DNA of 64,000 nt from the NCBI RefSeq assembly GCF_036327005.1, contig NZ_JAUGZK010000005.1, forward strand, positions 62,001 to 126,000. The letters are read 5' to 3'. A program made the translations under genes and the position numbers. This document shows positions 62,788-64,000 of this stretch, one piece after another; position 1 is the stretch's first letter; each line of letters begins with the position of its first letter. Under the pieces are notes generated by a model, which worked only from the letters and a program-made list of their open reading frames with translations, searched no databases and was not told the DNA's origin. Source of the stretch: Alkalimonas mucilaginosa (GTDB taxonomy: Bacteria > Pseudomonadota > Gammaproteobacteria > Enterobacterales > Alteromonadaceae).

Positions 62788-64000
62788 TCAGAACTTGTAC
62801 GCAAGGCCTGCCATAAAGGTACGACCGTAGCGTTGATGTTCCAGCACGTAACGGCTATCCCCACCATCCGTGCGAATAAATGGCTCATCAGTCAGGTTGT
62901 TCACCTGAAACAGCACGGTTAGGCCATCAAAACTGCCGGACTCAAAGCTGTAGCTGACCTGAGCATCAACCACAGTTTCCGAAGCAATCATTCGAAGCTC
63001 TCGACCACTGCCAAAACCAGACACCTCCCCTAAAAACTCGGAACGGTAGCGACTGCTTACCCGCGCAGAGAAGCCTTCATTTTCATAATAAAAAGTCAGG
63101 TTTGCGACCTTTTTAGACAAACCAGGTAGCGGTGTTGCGGCATCGTCAGGGTTCGACTGAATACTGCTGTCAGTCCAGGATGCATTGAGGATGGCACCAA
63201 AGTTTTCCAGCACAGGGTGCAGCATACCCCCACTTAATGACACCGCCGCTTCAAATCCGTTGATTCGACCACCATCACCATTTTGGGGCGTAGTTGCTAA
63301 ACCTTCATTGATGACCGGTGTTTCACCACCACTTGGGAAGCCAGTAAAGTCCTGAATCACTTGTTGGTCATAAATGTAACTTTCCAGATTTTTATAAAAA
63401 GCAGCTATCGAGAAATAGCCCAGACTGTTGTCAAAATAACGCTCATAGGACACATCAATTGAGTTGGCGATCCAGGGCTTCAATTCAGGGTTACCGCCTC
63501 CGGCTGACCATGGCGAATTCTGCGTTGGGGTTGCCTGCTCGTTATTCAAGGCTGGGTTAAAGCTGAAGTCCTGGCTTGCACGCATTTGATCCATCCTGGC
63601 TCTAGCCATAGTACGGGCAATACCAAGCCGCACATACTGGCCTTGGTCAACTTCAAAGTTCAGGTTCAGGCTGGGTAAAATCTCCCAGTATTTTTTGCCA
63701 CCTTCTAACCTTAGTGAGGTTACGTTGTCACCTGTACCTGAAGCTCCCAAAGCATACGAGGATTGATCCGTATGGACGACTTGCGTGCCAACATTACCAC
63801 TTACCGGAATACTGCCAATGTAGGAGTCGATGCCAAGTTTAATGTAACTGGTGAACACATCCTCCTGAACATTCCAGTCTTTAATCAGCACATCCGCATT
63901 AGGATTACGGAGTTGCACTAAAGCACCACTGGCCAATAGCTCACGTGGGTCATAGCTCACCATACTGCCTAAACCAAAAGCTGCAAGGCTGGTTGATCCA
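62788..64000 (-). CDS. TonB-dependent receptor (5' end outside window)
   Basis: Partial gene; the frame is still open at 64000. The visible 404 residues are the C-terminal part of an outer-membrane barrel: many paired strands (YFSIAAFYKNLESYIYDQQV, ANLTFYYENEGFSARVSSRY, VLFQVNNLTDEPFIR) and the ending GLAYKF with terminal Phe. The pattern NNLTDEPF is typical of TonB receptors that take up complex carbohydrates or related nutrients. The N-terminal plug and TonB box lie outside. Confidence 0.92.
   Translation of the reverse strand, partial: GSTSLAAFGLGSMVSYDPRELLASGALVQLRNPNADVLIKDWNVQEDVFTSYIKLGIDSYIGSIPVSGNVGTQVVHTDQSSYALGASGTGDNVTSLRLEGGKKYWEILPSLNLNFEVDQGQYVRLGIARTMARARMDQMRASQDFSFNPALNNEQATPTQNSPWSAGGGNPELKPWIANSIDVSYERYFDNSLGYFSIAAFYKNLESYIYDQQVIQDFTGFPSGGETPVINEGLATTPQNGDGGRINGFEAAVSLSGGMLHPVLENFGAILNASWTDSSIQSNPDDAATPLPGLSKKVANLTFYYENEGFSARVSSRYRSEFLGEVSGFGSGRELRMIASETVVDAQVSYSFESGSFDGLTVLFQVNNLTDEPFIRTDGGDSRYVLEHQRYGRTFMAGLAYKF

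Overview
The window looks like a stretch of a gammaproteobacterial chromosome. Gene content and order (engB beside polA with a Spot 42 RNA gene between them, cytochrome c4, yihI, rep, ubiK, ccoG-srkA-dsbA, uvrA, ssb, cysJIH) and the protein families (DUF3010, DUF1285, VC0807, DUF2884, two exported amidohydrolases, a PEP-CTERM protein, a tryptophan halogenase next to a TonB-dependent receptor) suggest an aquatic Alteromonadales/Chromatiales-type organism such as Rheinheimera, Alishewanella or Arsukibacterium. The genus is an inference; no 16S rRNA gene is present.

Layout. 1-2 kb: a KfrA-like / ParA / ribbon-helix-helix partition-like module of plasmid flavour, with a tRNA D-arm-like remnant beside it. 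2-10 kb: DUF3010, CcoG (cbb3 oxidase copper/iron-sulfur assembly), SrkA kinase, periplasmic DsbA, an outer-membrane barrel protein, RidA, a pseudouridine synthase and hypothetical proteins. 10-17 kb: a HigBA toxin-antitoxin pair with a palindromic operator, uvrA with a LexA-like box, a YajR-type transporter, a PEP-CTERM protein and ssb. 17-22.4 kb: two large c-di-GMP enzymes that converge tail to tail. 22.5-33 kb: DUF481 barrel protein and MscS channel, tRNA-His, DUF1285, an exported amidohydrolase, yihI, cytochrome c4, engB, Spot 42 and polA. Between Spot 42 and engB lies a candidate second small RNA with its own promoter and terminator. 33-48 kb: ElbB, cytochrome c5, a GAF-GGDEF protein, rep, ubiK, a second amidohydrolase, an ABC exporter pair, a permease, an M28 peptidase, an exported catalase and an ankyrin protein. 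48.7-53 kb: cysJ-cysI-cysH, the assimilatory sulfite and PAPS reductases.

53-54.3 kb is an insertion. It carries vapBC and a broken REP-associated tyrosine transposase, and it is bracketed by two 229-bp direct copies of the 3' end of cysH that differ at five positions. The rest holds a YbdG-type channel, a MarR/MFS divergent pair around an 18-bp palindrome, an ABC-F protein whose SD sequence overlaps the stop codon of an in-frame MPPP minigene, a DUF3352 protein, the halogenase, and a TonB-dependent receptor that runs off the window.

No CRISPR array, complete insertion sequence or prophage was seen. The most unusual signals are the candidate small RNA at 29601-29684, the Met-Pro-Pro-Pro minigene at 57711, and the cysH-end duplication around vapBC.
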